A stretch of 64,000 nt of DNA, from NCBI GenBank assembly GCA_937926175.1, contig CALANV010000010.1, forward strand, positions 62,001-126,000, read 5' to 3'. The notes under the pieces were generated by a model. It did no database searches and had not been told where the DNA came from. It saw nothing but the letters and a program-made list of their open reading frames with translations. Position 1 is the stretch's first letter; each line of letters begins with the position of its first letter. Positions 1 to 7,971 of this stretch are shown in pieces. This stretch comes from an uncultured Rhodospirillales bacterium. Its GTDB lineage: Bacteria; Pseudomonadota; Alphaproteobacteria; CACIAM-22H2. A program made the translations under genes and the position numbers.

Positions 1-25
1 CGGTTCAGACCGGGACGACCCAAGC

Positions 26-544
26 TCAGAATTCGCGACCGTACTCGTCCACGAAGACCGCCAGCGCCAGGATCATATCAACGGTCGAGCCGTCCCGGGC
101 CATGGGCAGATACACGCGCTCCAGCCGGAGCAGCTTCTGGCGCGACCGGAGCTGCGGCCGGCCCCTGCGCCAGGACGGCAGACGGCTGCCGACCACCTCG
201 CGCAGATAGGTCGAGATCAACTCGTGCGAGACTTTGTCATGCACCGCATCGAGATATGCGCCCGTGGGATCGTCGCCGAGGGCGCGCACCACGTTGGTTC
301 CGATCAGCCGATAGCGGAAGCACAGGCCCGGCGACCGCTCGACATCCAACAGCCAGATGTTCGGCAGAAGATGGGGAATGGCCATCGGCTCGAAATGCTG
401 GCGGCCGGGCAGGCGGTCGGCCGCCTTGATCGAACACCAGTATTCGATCAGAGCGCGTGGCATCGGATGCAATGGCTGCTGCAGGAGCTGTTCCACGGAA
501 CCGATGAACTCCCGCGCTGTGGTGTCGGGGGTCGAACTCGACAT
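26..544 (-). CDS. PAS domain protein (PAS_5 family)
   Basis: A 172-residue soluble protein made of one PAS-like domain of the PAS_5 type that is common as a stand-alone protein in alphaproteobacteria. Visible family features are the N-terminal segment ending ALIEYWCSIKAADRLPGR, the central NIWLLDVERSPGLCFRYRLIG strand-turn-strand, and the C-terminal ERVYLPMARDGSTVDMILA strand. No kinase, cyclase or DNA-binding domain is attached, so its signalling partner is unknown. The ATG at 544 has no clear ribosome site in front of it. A 20-nt inverted repeat lies 23 bases upstream (567-586). Family assignment is from pattern recognition; the role is unknown. Confidence 0.8.
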   Translation of the reverse strand: MSSSTPDTTAREFIGSVEQLLQQPLHPMPRALIEYWCSIKAADRLPGRQHFEPMAIPHLLPNIWLLDVERSPGLCFRYRLIGTNVVRALGDDPTGAYLDAVHDKVSHELISTYLREVVGSRLPSWRRGRPQLRSRQKLLRLERVYLPMARDGSTVDMILALAVFVDEYGREF

Positions 545-1111
545 GATGACGGTGTTCGTTGCTCTCGCGTTTGCATACGCAAACGCCGTACCATCTGCCG
601 TCGTTCATGGTGGATCAGCTAAACCGTTGTTTCTTGCGGAAAAATGGTTGGCGGTCGTCGGCAACCACCCGTCACAAGACTCCCCCGGAAGAGCTAGATC
701 AGTGGCTGCGGTTGCAAAACTCGCTGCAAAATGCGACCGGCTTCAGGAAAGGTCGACTCGATCTTGCGCAGGGACGGTCGTCGCCCGCCGGTGCAATCAG
801 CCGATCAGGATTCTTTCCGAGCACATGATTTCGTCGCGCGTATCGCCGGGTGCTCTCTGTCCCATATCGGCGCCAAACAAGGTTCGTACGTGAGCCGATT
901 GTTCCGGTGCGTGACTTGAAAAACCGATACCCTCAGAGGGGCCAGGATCGGGTGCAAGGCTGACAGACGTCTGCGGCTGGTCCGGGGTCATGAGCAGGCG
1001 CACTGATGCCGGAACCAGAACTGGTCCTTGTTACACGGCTTGATACGCTCGCCAGCTTCGGATGACCCGAAGCCGTCGGTCAAATCTGCGTTTTCAGGGT
1101 GTCGAGAAGAA
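545..1111. other. intergenic region between the PAS gene and tRNA-Pro
   Basis: About 570 bases with no convincing gene. Open frames exist on both strands but none has a recognisable product, a good ribosome site or family-like composition. Apart from the inverted repeat at 567-586 no structured element was recognised. Confidence 0.5.
567..586. promoter_or_regulatory. inverted repeat upstream of the PAS gene
   Basis: The arms GCGTTTGC and GCAAACGC (8 nt each, perfect) flank ATAC, 23 bases before the PAS_5 start codon on the minus strand. Its position suits an operator or a leader hairpin. No regulator gene is adjacent, so the function is a guess. Confidence 0.3.
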
Positions 1112-1188
1112 TGGTCGGAGTGAGTGGATTCGAACCACCGGCCCCTTGCTCCCGAAGCAAGTGCTCTACCAGGCTGAGCTACACTCCG
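1112..1188 (-). tRNA. tRNA-Pro (anticodon CGG)
   Basis: Read on the minus strand the gene folds as a 77-nt cloverleaf. The acceptor stem CGGAGTG/CACTCCG is perfect, followed by discriminator A and an encoded CCA. The D arm is TAGCTCAGCCTGGTAGAGC. The anticodon stem CTTGC/GCAAG carries the loop TTCGGGA, so bases 34-36 are CGG, which reads proline codon CCG. The T loop is GGTTCGAATCC. It lies downstream of ispB on the same strand, 136 bases away. Confidence 0.97.
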
Positions 1189-1324
1189 ATCCTGTCGGGC
1201 TGACTGACGGCCTTGTTTCCGCACGCCATTCCCGCTCACCAGCGGGTACGGCGCCGTTCGCCGGACCGTTTATATAGCGCCCGTCCCGGCAGGCTGCAAG
1301 CCGAGCCCGTGCGCCGCCATGCCC

Positions 1325-2347
1325 TCAGTAGGCCCGGCTGATCGCGAAGTGGATCAGATCGATCAGGGCCCGCTTTTCCGGGCTGTCGGGGAACACGCCG
1401 AGCGCGTCACGGGCGATGGCGCCGTAGTGGCGGGCGCGCTCGACACTGTCGCGCAGGCTGCCGTGGCGCTGCATGAGCGCAATCGCGTGCTCGAGATCGC
1501 CTTCGCGCTGGTCCATCTCCTCGAGCGTCCGGCGCCAGAACTTTCGTTCCTCCTCGTCGCCGCGCAGGAAGGCCAGCACCACGGGCAGCGTGATCTTGCC
1601 GTCCCGAAAATCGTCGCCGACCGACTTGCCGAGCGTCGCCGTTTCGGCGGCGTAGTCGAGCACGTCATCGACGAGCTGGAAGGCGATGCCGAGATTCATG
1701 CCGTAGGTCTCGAGCGCCTCTTCCTCGACCTTGGGGCGGTCGGCGACGACGGCGCCGACCCGGCAGGCCGCCGCGAACAGCACCGCCGTCTTGGCCTTGA
1801 TAACCTCAAGATAGGCATTTTCGGTGGTTTCCGTGTCGTTGGCGGTCATGAGCTGCATGACCTCGCCTTCGGCGATCACGGCCGACGCATCGGACAGAAT
1901 CTTGAGGACCGCCAGCGATCCGTCCGCGACCATGAGCTGGAAGGCCCGGCTGAACAGAAAATCGCCGACCAGCACGCTCGCCTTGTTACCCCATACGGCA
2001 TTGGCCGTGGCGAGACCCCGGCGGCGGTCGCTTTCGTCGACGACGTCGTCGTGGAGCAGCGTGGCCGTGTGGATGAACTCGACGCACGCCGCAAGGCCGA
2101 TATGGCGCCGTCCGCGATAGCCGCACATCCGGGCGCTGGCGAGCGTGAGCATCGGCCTCAGGCGCTTGCCGCCGGCGGCGATGATATGGCCGGCGAGCTG
2201 CGGGATCAGCGCAACCGGGCTTTGCATGCGCTCGAGAATCAGCGCATTCACCTGCTTAAGATCTTCGCTTACCAGTGCGGCGAGCGAGGCGAGGGAGGGG
2301 GTACGTGCCTTTTCGCGCTCCTCTCCCAGGGTAACGATCACGGCCAA
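1325..2347 (-). CDS. ispB: long-chain polyprenyl diphosphate synthase
   Basis: A trans-prenyltransferase that adds isopentenyl diphosphate to an allylic diphosphate to make the ubiquinone side chain (octaprenyl- or decaprenyl-type). Both aspartate-rich motifs are present: LLHDDVVDESDRRRG (first, DDxxxxD) and FQLVDDVLDY (second, DDxxD). The GGKRLRPML motif for IPP binding is near residue 50. A TTG start at 2347 is preferred, since GAGGA sits 8 bases upstream and it gives 340 residues, normal for the family; an in-frame ATG at 2395 would add an atypical arginine-rich leader. Chain length cannot be read from sequence with confidence. It is divergent from the DUF2007/methylase pair. Confidence 0.93.
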   Translation of the reverse strand: MAVIVTLGEEREKARTPSLASLAALVSEDLKQVNALILERMQSPVALIPQLAGHIIAAGGKRLRPMLTLASARMCGYRGRRHIGLAACVEFIHTATLLHDDVVDESDRRRGLATANAVWGNKASVLVGDFLFSRAFQLMVADGSLAVLKILSDASAVIAEGEVMQLMTANDTETTENAYLEVIKAKTAVLFAAACRVGAVVADRPKVEEEALETYGMNLGIAFQLVDDVLDYAAETATLGKSVGDDFRDGKITLPVVLAFLRGDEEERKFWRRTLEEMDQREGDLEHAIALMQRHGSLRDSVERARHYGAIARDALGVFPDSPEKRALIDLIHFAISRAY

Positions 2348-2484
2348 ATTCGTTTTCCTCGGCTGATCGCCGCGTCCCGCGGCTTGACGATGCATACGCG
2401 CGTAGCGAGCATAAAGGCCCGGATCGGGCGGTCAAGCACAACGCGTCCCCCCGAGGGCCCGATCAGAAAAAAGGATTCCACGCC

Positions 2485-2703
2485 GTGAAGGAGCTCCTGC
2501 GGACGAACGACCCGGTCTTCCTGTCGTGGGCACAAGCGGTTCTTGCCGAATCCGGCATCCACGCCATCGTGCTCGACAGCCACATGGCGGCGGTCGAAGG
2601 GTCGGTTTCGGCGATTGCGCGCCGGATAATGGTCGTCGACGGCGATTACGAGACGGCCGTCCAGGTGCTCGAGACGGCACGGGCGACCGCCACGCATGGC
2701 TGA
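2485..2703 (+). CDS. DUF2007 small signal-transducing-type protein
   Basis: A 72-residue protein with the DUF2007 pattern: MKELLRTNDPVFLSWAQAVL, then SGIHAIVLDSHMAA and a terminal repeat-like strand RRIMVVDGDYETAVQVLE. The fold is thought to be ferredoxin-like; the function is unknown. It overlaps the following methyltransferase start by 8 bases, so the two are almost certainly co-transcribed and translationally coupled, an arrangement seen widely in alphaproteobacteria. Confidence 0.85.
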   Translation: MKELLRTNDPVFLSWAQAVLAESGIHAIVLDSHMAAVEGSVSAIARRIMVVDGDYETAVQVLETARATATHG

Positions 2704-3445
2704 TCCGGCGCCGCAGGAGGTGACGCGCGACACCCTACTGGGCGGTCGCATCGCGTTCCAGCAGCCGGCGAACGGCTATCGTGCGGCCATAGATCCGGTG
2801 CTGTTGGCGGCCGCCGTTCCGGACCGCGTACAAGGGCAAGTCGCGGATCTCGGATGCGGTGCCGGCGCGGCGATGCTCTGCCTGGCGGCGCGGCTGCCGC
2901 ATGTCCGGATCGTCGGCGTCGAGCGGGAGCCCGGGCTTGCGGCGCTGGCCCGACAGAATATCGCTGCCAACGGTTTTCATTCGCGCATTACCGTCGTCGA
3001 GGCCGATGTCTCGCAACTGCCGCGCACGCTCGAGCCGGGCATTTTCGATGCGGTCATCAGCAACCCGCCCTATCTCGAGCCGGACCGTGCCAACCGGACG
3101 ACAAGCCGCGACAAGCTGATCGCGACGGTCGAAGGGACGGCGGATCTTCCGACATGGATCGACGCGGGGCTGCGGCTGCTCCGTCCCCGCGGAGTCATCG
3201 TGATGATCCAGCGCGCCGATCGCCTTGCCGATCTGCTTGCCGCCCTGGGCGGTCGGGCCGGCGAAATCGTCGTCTACCCGTTGTGGCCGAAGGCGGGCAT
3301 GCCGGCCAAGCGGATCATCGTGCGAGCCCGCAAGGAACTGAAGTCGCCGCTGGTGGTCGCGCCCGGCCTCGTGCTCCATCACCCGGACGGGACATACACG
3401 GCCGCCGCCGAAGCGGTGCTGCGCGGCGGCGCGGGGCTCGGCTAG
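2696..3445 (+). CDS. TrmN6-like SAM-dependent methyltransferase
   Basis: A 249-residue class I methyltransferase. The SAM motif VADLGCGAGAAML lies near residue 45, an acidic VGVERE follows motif I, and the catalytic NPPY tetrapeptide (AVISNPPYLEP) marks an N6-adenine or similar amino-group methylase. The nearest known family is tRNA1(Val) adenine-37 N6-methyltransferase (YfiC/TrmN6). The start ATG at 2696 overlaps the DUF2007 stop. The exact RNA target is inferred from family only. Confidence 0.85.
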   Translation: MADPAPQEVTRDTLLGGRIAFQQPANGYRAAIDPVLLAAAVPDRVQGQVADLGCGAGAAMLCLAARLPHVRIVGVEREPGLAALARQNIAANGFHSRITVVEADVSQLPRTLEPGIFDAVISNPPYLEPDRANRTTSRDKLIATVEGTADLPTWIDAGLRLLRPRGVIVMIQRADRLADLLAALGGRAGEIVVYPLWPKAGMPAKRIIVRARKELKSPLVVAPGLVLHHPDGTYTAAAEAVLRGGAGLG

Positions 3446-3529
3446 AGCACGACGCCGGGGCGCGCGTGCTCGTGCATGCGCCATGTGGCGGGATTGGCAA
3501 CGGGCACGAGGCCGCTTACCCTTGGGACC

Positions 3530-4423
3530 ATGAACAGCGTCGTCCAGCGAATCCGGCCCTGGCTCGCGAAGCTGCCCGTCGAGCAGTTCCGTAACCCGGC
3601 CCCCGTTGTCGCTGTCATACGGCTCGTCGGTCCGATCGGGCATATCGGCGCACTGCGGACAGGATTGTCGCTCGCACGTCTTGCCGGCGTGATCGAGCGC
3701 GCTTTCAACCTGCTCGATCTCAAGGCCGTCGCGCTCGTCATCAATTCGCCAGGCGGCTCCGCGGTACAGTCCGCGTTGATCGCGAAGCGGATCCGCGATC
3801 TTGCGACGGAAAAGAACGTCCCGGTCTTTGCTTTCGTGGAGGACGTCGCTGCCTCGGGGGGCTATTGGCTTGCCTGTGCGGCCGACGAGATCTACGCGAA
3901 TGCGAATTCGATCGTCGGGTCCATCGGCGTCATCTCGGCCGGATTCGGCTTTGCCGATCTCATCGGCAAGATCGGCGTCCAGCGGCGGGTCTACACGGCG
4001 GGCGAGAAGAAGATGATACTCGATCCGTTCCAGCCCGAGGATCCCGACGACGTCGAACGGCTCCAAAACATCCAGCGCGAAATACACGCAAACTTCCAGG
4101 CATGGGTACGCGAGCGCCGCGGGCTGCGGCTGCGCGGCCTCGACAGCGAGCTGTTCACGGGCGAGTTCTGGACCGGGACGCGGGCCCTCGAACTGGGACT
4201 CATCGACGGGATCGATGACGTGCGCGCGCATATGCGTCAGCGCTTCGGCGAACGCGTGAAGTTGAGGCCCGTGAGCGCGCCGCGGTCGATTCTGCAGCGT
4301 TGGCTTGGTCCACGTACCGGACTTGATGCCGGGATGATCGCCGATTCGCTGGCCCGGGGATGGGCCGAGGACGTGATTGCCGCGGCCGAGGCGCGTGCGC
4401 TTTGGTCGCGTTACGGGCTCTGA
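3530..4423 (+). CDS. S49 family serine peptidase (SppA/SohB-like)
   Basis: A 297-residue single-domain S49 protease. The nucleophile Ser lies in EDVAASGGYWLACAADEI and the general-base Lys in the segment SIVGSIGVISAGFGFADLIGK or the following VYTAGEKK region, as in signal-peptide peptidases. AVIRLVGPIGH begins the fold. No clear N-terminal membrane anchor is visible, so it may be cytoplasmic or peripheral, unlike E. coli SppA. The ATG at 3530 is chosen over one 54 bases upstream because the protein then begins just before the conserved domain. It lies directly upstream of the PP0621-type gene and glyQ. Confidence 0.88.
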   Translation: MNSVVQRIRPWLAKLPVEQFRNPAPVVAVIRLVGPIGHIGALRTGLSLARLAGVIERAFNLLDLKAVALVINSPGGSAVQSALIAKRIRDLATEKNVPVFAFVEDVAASGGYWLACAADEIYANANSIVGSIGVISAGFGFADLIGKIGVQRRVYTAGEKKMILDPFQPEDPDDVERLQNIQREIHANFQAWVRERRGLRLRGLDSELFTGEFWTGTRALELGLIDGIDDVRAHMRQRFGERVKLRPVSAPRSILQRWLGPRTGLDAGMIADSLARGWAEDVIAAAEARALWSRYGL

Positions 4424-4505
4424 TCGATCGCGGCCGTCTTGACGAAGAACGGGAACGCGGTTGACCGGCGCTTCGGCTGGCACCTAGAAGGAGCGCGGTC
4501 GCCCC

Positions 4506-4736
4506 ATGAGCCTTGCGAAAATACTTCTCTTCGTCGCGGTGGTTGCCGCCATCTGGTTCGGCTGGCGCTGGTATCAGCGTTGGGAACTCGCGCATCGTGG
4601 CCAGGATGGGACGATGCAGAGGCACAAATCGTCACGAGTCGTCGCCGCCGAGGAAATGGTACCTTGCCGGATCTGTGGTACCTATGTGCCGGCCCGCGGT
4701 GCCACGGCGTGCGCGCGGCGCGATTGTCCGTACTGA
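4506..4736 (+). CDS. small membrane-anchored PP0621-type protein with a C-terminal four-Cys motif
   Basis: A 76-residue protein with one N-terminal transmembrane helix (about residues 4-21, ILLFVAVVAAIWFGWRW) and a cytosolic C-terminus holding CRICGTYVP and CARRDCPY, a CxxC...CxxxxC set that probably binds zinc. It resembles the PP0621 family of unknown function. It lies between the S49 peptidase and glyQ, a neighbourhood recurring in related genomes. Function unknown. Confidence 0.75.
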   Translation: MSLAKILLFVAVVAAIWFGWRWYQRWELAHRGQDGTMQRHKSSRVVAAEEMVPCRICGTYVPARGATACARRDCPY

Positions 4737-4863
4737 TCCCTGACGCGTCGGCCGAGCATCCATCGAGGTGACGTGCGGCTGTTCGTCGCAGGCCGAAAGA
4801 CCTTCGTCGAAAGGGCATTTATTCAGTTGGGACGGGCGCTTGATCGTGGCAGGAGCGACGGCT

Positions 4864-5781
4864 ATGTTGCGCCGCACCCAAGCCCTGATCGAGTCATACG
4901 ACGCCATGGTTGCCCGCCCACCGAGTTTCCAAGAACTCATCCTGAAGCTTCAGGCATTCTGGGCGGAGAAGGGCTGCGTGATCCTGCAGCCTTATGATAT
5001 GGAAGTCGGCGCCGGTACGTTTCACCCGGCGACGACCCTCAGGGCGCTTGGACCGCAGCCGTGGAAAGCCGCCTACGTACAGCCGTCACGGCGGCCGACG
5101 GACGGGCGCTACGGCGAGAATCCGAACCGGCTTCAGCACTATTATCAGTTTCAGGTCATCCTGAAACCGTCGCCGGCCGATAGCCAGGATCTCTATCTCG
5201 AAAGTCTCGTGGCGCTCGGGATCGACCCGAAGCACCACGACATCCGTTTCGTCGAGGACGACTGGGAAAGTCCGACGCTCGGTGCGTGGGGGCTCGGCTG
5301 GGAGGTCTGGTGCGACGGCATGGAGGTAACGCAGTACACGTACTTTCAGCAGGTCGGCGGGATCGAGTGCGATCCGGTTTCGGTCGAGCTCACCTATGGT
5401 CTTGAGCGGCTGGCGATGTACATCCAGGGCGTGGAGAACGTGTACGACCTGGACTTCAACGGCGCGGGCGTGACGTACGGCGACGTGTTCCATCAGGCCG
5501 AGGTGGAGTACTCGGCCCATAACTTCGAGTTCGCCGACACCGACATGCTGTTCCGGCACTTCGCCGACGCGGAAAAGGAATGCAAGGCGCTGCTTGAGCG
5601 CGGGCTGGCATTGCCAGCTTATGACCAGTGCATCAAGGCGAGCCACAGGTTCAACCTGCTGGATGCGCGCGGCGTGATTTCGGTGACGGAACGCGCCGCC
5701 TACATCGCGCGGGTTCGTGCACTGGCCAAGGCGTGCTGCGAGATGTGGCTTGAATCGCAGAAGCAGAAAGGGCGCGCCTGA
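4864..5781 (+). CDS. glyQ: glycyl-tRNA synthetase alpha subunit
   Basis: Catalytic subunit of the bacterial alpha2beta2 glycyl-tRNA synthetase. The highly conserved class II core is present: LQPYDMEVGAGTFHPATTL, YVQPSRRPTDGRYGENPNRL, VEDDWESPTLGAWGLGWEVW and TYFQQVGGIECDP. The ATG at 4864 is chosen because AGGAG sits 8 bases upstream (4851-4855), giving 305 residues; an ATG at 4906 (291 residues) is possible. Its stop overlaps the glyS start by one base (TGATG), so the subunits are translated together. Confidence 0.97.
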   Translation: MLRRTQALIESYDAMVARPPSFQELILKLQAFWAEKGCVILQPYDMEVGAGTFHPATTLRALGPQPWKAAYVQPSRRPTDGRYGENPNRLQHYYQFQVILKPSPADSQDLYLESLVALGIDPKHHDIRFVEDDWESPTLGAWGLGWEVWCDGMEVTQYTYFQQVGGIECDPVSVELTYGLERLAMYIQGVENVYDLDFNGAGVTYGDVFHQAEVEYSAHNFEFADTDMLFRHFADAEKECKALLERGLALPAYDQCIKASHRFNLLDARGVISVTERAAYIARVRALAKACCEMWLESQKQKGRA

Positions 5782-7877
5782 TGCCGGAACTTCTGCTCGA
5801 ACTCCTCTCGGAAGAGATTCCGGCACGCATGCAGGCGCGCGCTGCCGACGACTTGAGGCGGCTCGTGACCGAACGTCTCACCGAAGCGGGGCTTGCCTTC
5901 ACACGCGCCGAGGCTTTTGCCACGCCGCGCCGTCTTGCCTTGGTCGTCGAGGGCCTGCCCGAAACGCAGCCCGACGTGACCGAAGAGAAGAAGGGACCGC
6001 GCGTCGACGCGCCCGAACAGGCGATTCAGGGATTTCTGAAGTCGGTCGGTCTCGACAGCCTGGACAAGTGCGAGAAACGCACGGTCGGCAAGGCCGAGTT
6101 CTGGTACGCCGTGATCCACCGCAAAGGCCGGGCGACAACCGACGTTCTGCCCGACCTCCTCGTGCGCGCAATCCAGGCGCTGCCGTGGCCGAAATCAATG
6201 CGCTGGGCGAACAACCGCTTTACCTGGGTTCGGCCGCTGCAAGGTGTCGTCTGCCTCTTCGGCGGCCGTATCGTCCCGGGTGCGATCGATCTTGGGGGCG
6301 CCAGGATGCAGTTCGGCGGTACCACCCGCGGTCACCGCTTCCTTGCGCCCGGCACGATCGCGGTCGGCGGCTTCGCGGACTACAGGGACAAGCTGCGGAG
6401 CGCATACGTGATCCTCGATCCCGCCGAGCGGCGCGAGATGATCCGCCGCGACGCCGTGCGGCTGGTCGAGCAGGAAGGGCTCAGGTTGCAGGAGGATCCC
6501 GGGCTTCTGGACGAGGTCGTCGGCCTCGTCGAGTTTCCGGTCGTCCTGATGGGGCGCATCGACCCCGCGTTCATGGATTTGCCGCCCGAGGTGCTGACGA
6601 CCTCGATGCGCGCGCACCAGAAGTATTTTTCGGTGCAGACGCAGGCGGGCGAACTGGCGCCGCGGTTCATCGTCGTCGCCAACATGTTGACCGATGACGG
6701 CGGCAAGGCGATCGTGGCCGGTAACGAGCGTGTGCTGCGCGCCCGGCTCTCGGATGCCAAGTTCTTCTGGGACCAGGACCGCAAGGTCCGGCTGGAGGAG
6801 CGCGTGCCGGCACTGGCCCAGCGCGTGTTTCACGCCAAGCTGGGAACGATGGCGGAAAAGGTCACCCGGCTTCAGACCCTCGCCGCCGATCTCGCGCAAT
6901 ACATTCCGGGGGCGGACGTCGATCGGATCCGCAGCGCGGCCCTGCTGTGCAAGGCCGATCTGTCGTCGGGCATGGTCGGGGAGTTCCCGGAACTCCAGGG
7001 GATCATGGGTCGCTACTACGCGATGGCCGAAGGCGAGCGCCCGGACGTGGCCGATGCGATCCGCGACCATTATTCCCCGCTGGGACCGAACGACCGCTGC
7101 CCGTCGGCGCCGGTCTCCGTCGCCGTCGCGCTCGCCGACAAGATCGATACGCTCGCCGGTTTCTTTGCCGTCGACAAGAAGCCGACCGGATCGAAGGATC
7201 CATTTGCCCTGCGGCGCGCGGCACTGGGCGTGATCCGGCTGATCGTCGAGAACGGTTTGCGCCTGCCGCTTCGCACGATATTCGGCGTGGCGCTGCGCCC
7301 GTTCCGCGAAACAAACCTCATCGGCGAGGCCAAGGCGACCGAAACCGTCGAAACCCTCCTCGCGTTCTTCGCCGAGCGTCTGAAGGTCGCCTTGCGCGAG
7401 AAGGGAGTGCGCCATGATCTGATCGACGCGGTGTTCTCGCTCGGCGGGGAGGACGACCTCGTACGGCTGCTGGCCCGGGTCGATGCGCTCAAGAACTTCC
7501 TCGCGACCGAGGATGGCGTAAATTTGCTGACGGCGTATCGTCGCGCATCGAACATCGTCGCAATCGAAGAGAAGAAGGACGGGACTGTCTATGACGGGCC
7601 GGTCGAGAAGGATCTGCTCGCCGAGCCGGAAGAGGTAACGCTCGCGAAGGCGCTGGACGAGGCACATGCCGGCATGCAGACTCTGCTTGGACGCGAGGAT
7701 TTCGAAGGCGCGATGCGCGTACTCGCCCTCCTGCGCAGGCCTGTCGATGCCTTTTTCGACAAGGTGACCGTCAACGCGCCGGACGCTAAGCTCCGCACCA
7801 ACCGACTTCGCCTCCTGTCGCGTATCCGGGCAACGCTGGGCGAAGTCGCGGACTTTTCGAAGGTCGAAGGGTCGTGA
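5781..7877 (+). CDS. glyS: glycyl-tRNA synthetase beta subunit
   Basis: A 698-residue beta subunit that supplies tRNA recognition and is required with GlyQ. Typical signatures are MPELLLELLSEEIPARMQ at the N-terminus, GPRVDAPEQAIQGFLKS, LPPEVLTTSMRAHQKYFSV, the HD-like GMVGEFPELQGIMGRYYA stretch, and a C-terminal anticodon-binding region ending in VFFDKVTVNAPD-like sequence (here FFDKVTVNAPDAKLRTNRL). Length is normal. It is coupled to glyQ by a one-base overlap and followed 94 bases later by ppdK. Confidence 0.97.
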   Translation: MPELLLELLSEEIPARMQARAADDLRRLVTERLTEAGLAFTRAEAFATPRRLALVVEGLPETQPDVTEEKKGPRVDAPEQAIQGFLKSVGLDSLDKCEKRTVGKAEFWYAVIHRKGRATTDVLPDLLVRAIQALPWPKSMRWANNRFTWVRPLQGVVCLFGGRIVPGAIDLGGARMQFGGTTRGHRFLAPGTIAVGGFADYRDKLRSAYVILDPAERREMIRRDAVRLVEQEGLRLQEDPGLLDEVVGLVEFPVVLMGRIDPAFMDLPPEVLTTSMRAHQKYFSVQTQAGELAPRFIVVANMLTDDGGKAIVAGNERVLRARLSDAKFFWDQDRKVRLEERVPALAQRVFHAKLGTMAEKVTRLQTLAADLAQYIPGADVDRIRSAALLCKADLSSGMVGEFPELQGIMGRYYAMAEGERPDVADAIRDHYSPLGPNDRCPSAPVSVAVALADKIDTLAGFFAVDKKPTGSKDPFALRRAALGVIRLIVENGLRLPLRTIFGVALRPFRETNLIGEAKATETVETLLAFFAERLKVALREKGVRHDLIDAVFSLGGEDDLVRLLARVDALKNFLATEDGVNLLTAYRRASNIVAIEEKKDGTVYDGPVEKDLLAEPEEVTLAKALDEAHAGMQTLLGREDFEGAMRVLALLRRPVDAFFDKVTVNAPDAKLRTNRLRLLSRIRATLGEVADFSKVEGS

Positions 7878-7971
7878 TGGAACAGACGTGATGTCAACGC
7901 GGCCCGTGGGGCAGGCACGGTTCGCGTCGGCATGAATACGCAACGGAAAGATCGAATTCGGGAGCGTGGTG

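Noticed and set aside
2735..4483. A 582-codon open frame on the minus strand opposite the methylase and S49 peptidase genes
   Set aside because: It lies antisense to two well-supported genes, has a low-complexity Arg/Asp/Gly/His-rich translation and no family pattern. Long antisense frames are expected in GC-rich DNA.
6195..7943. A 582-codon minus-strand open frame opposite glyS
   Set aside because: Antisense shadow of a conserved gene; no recognisable protein features.
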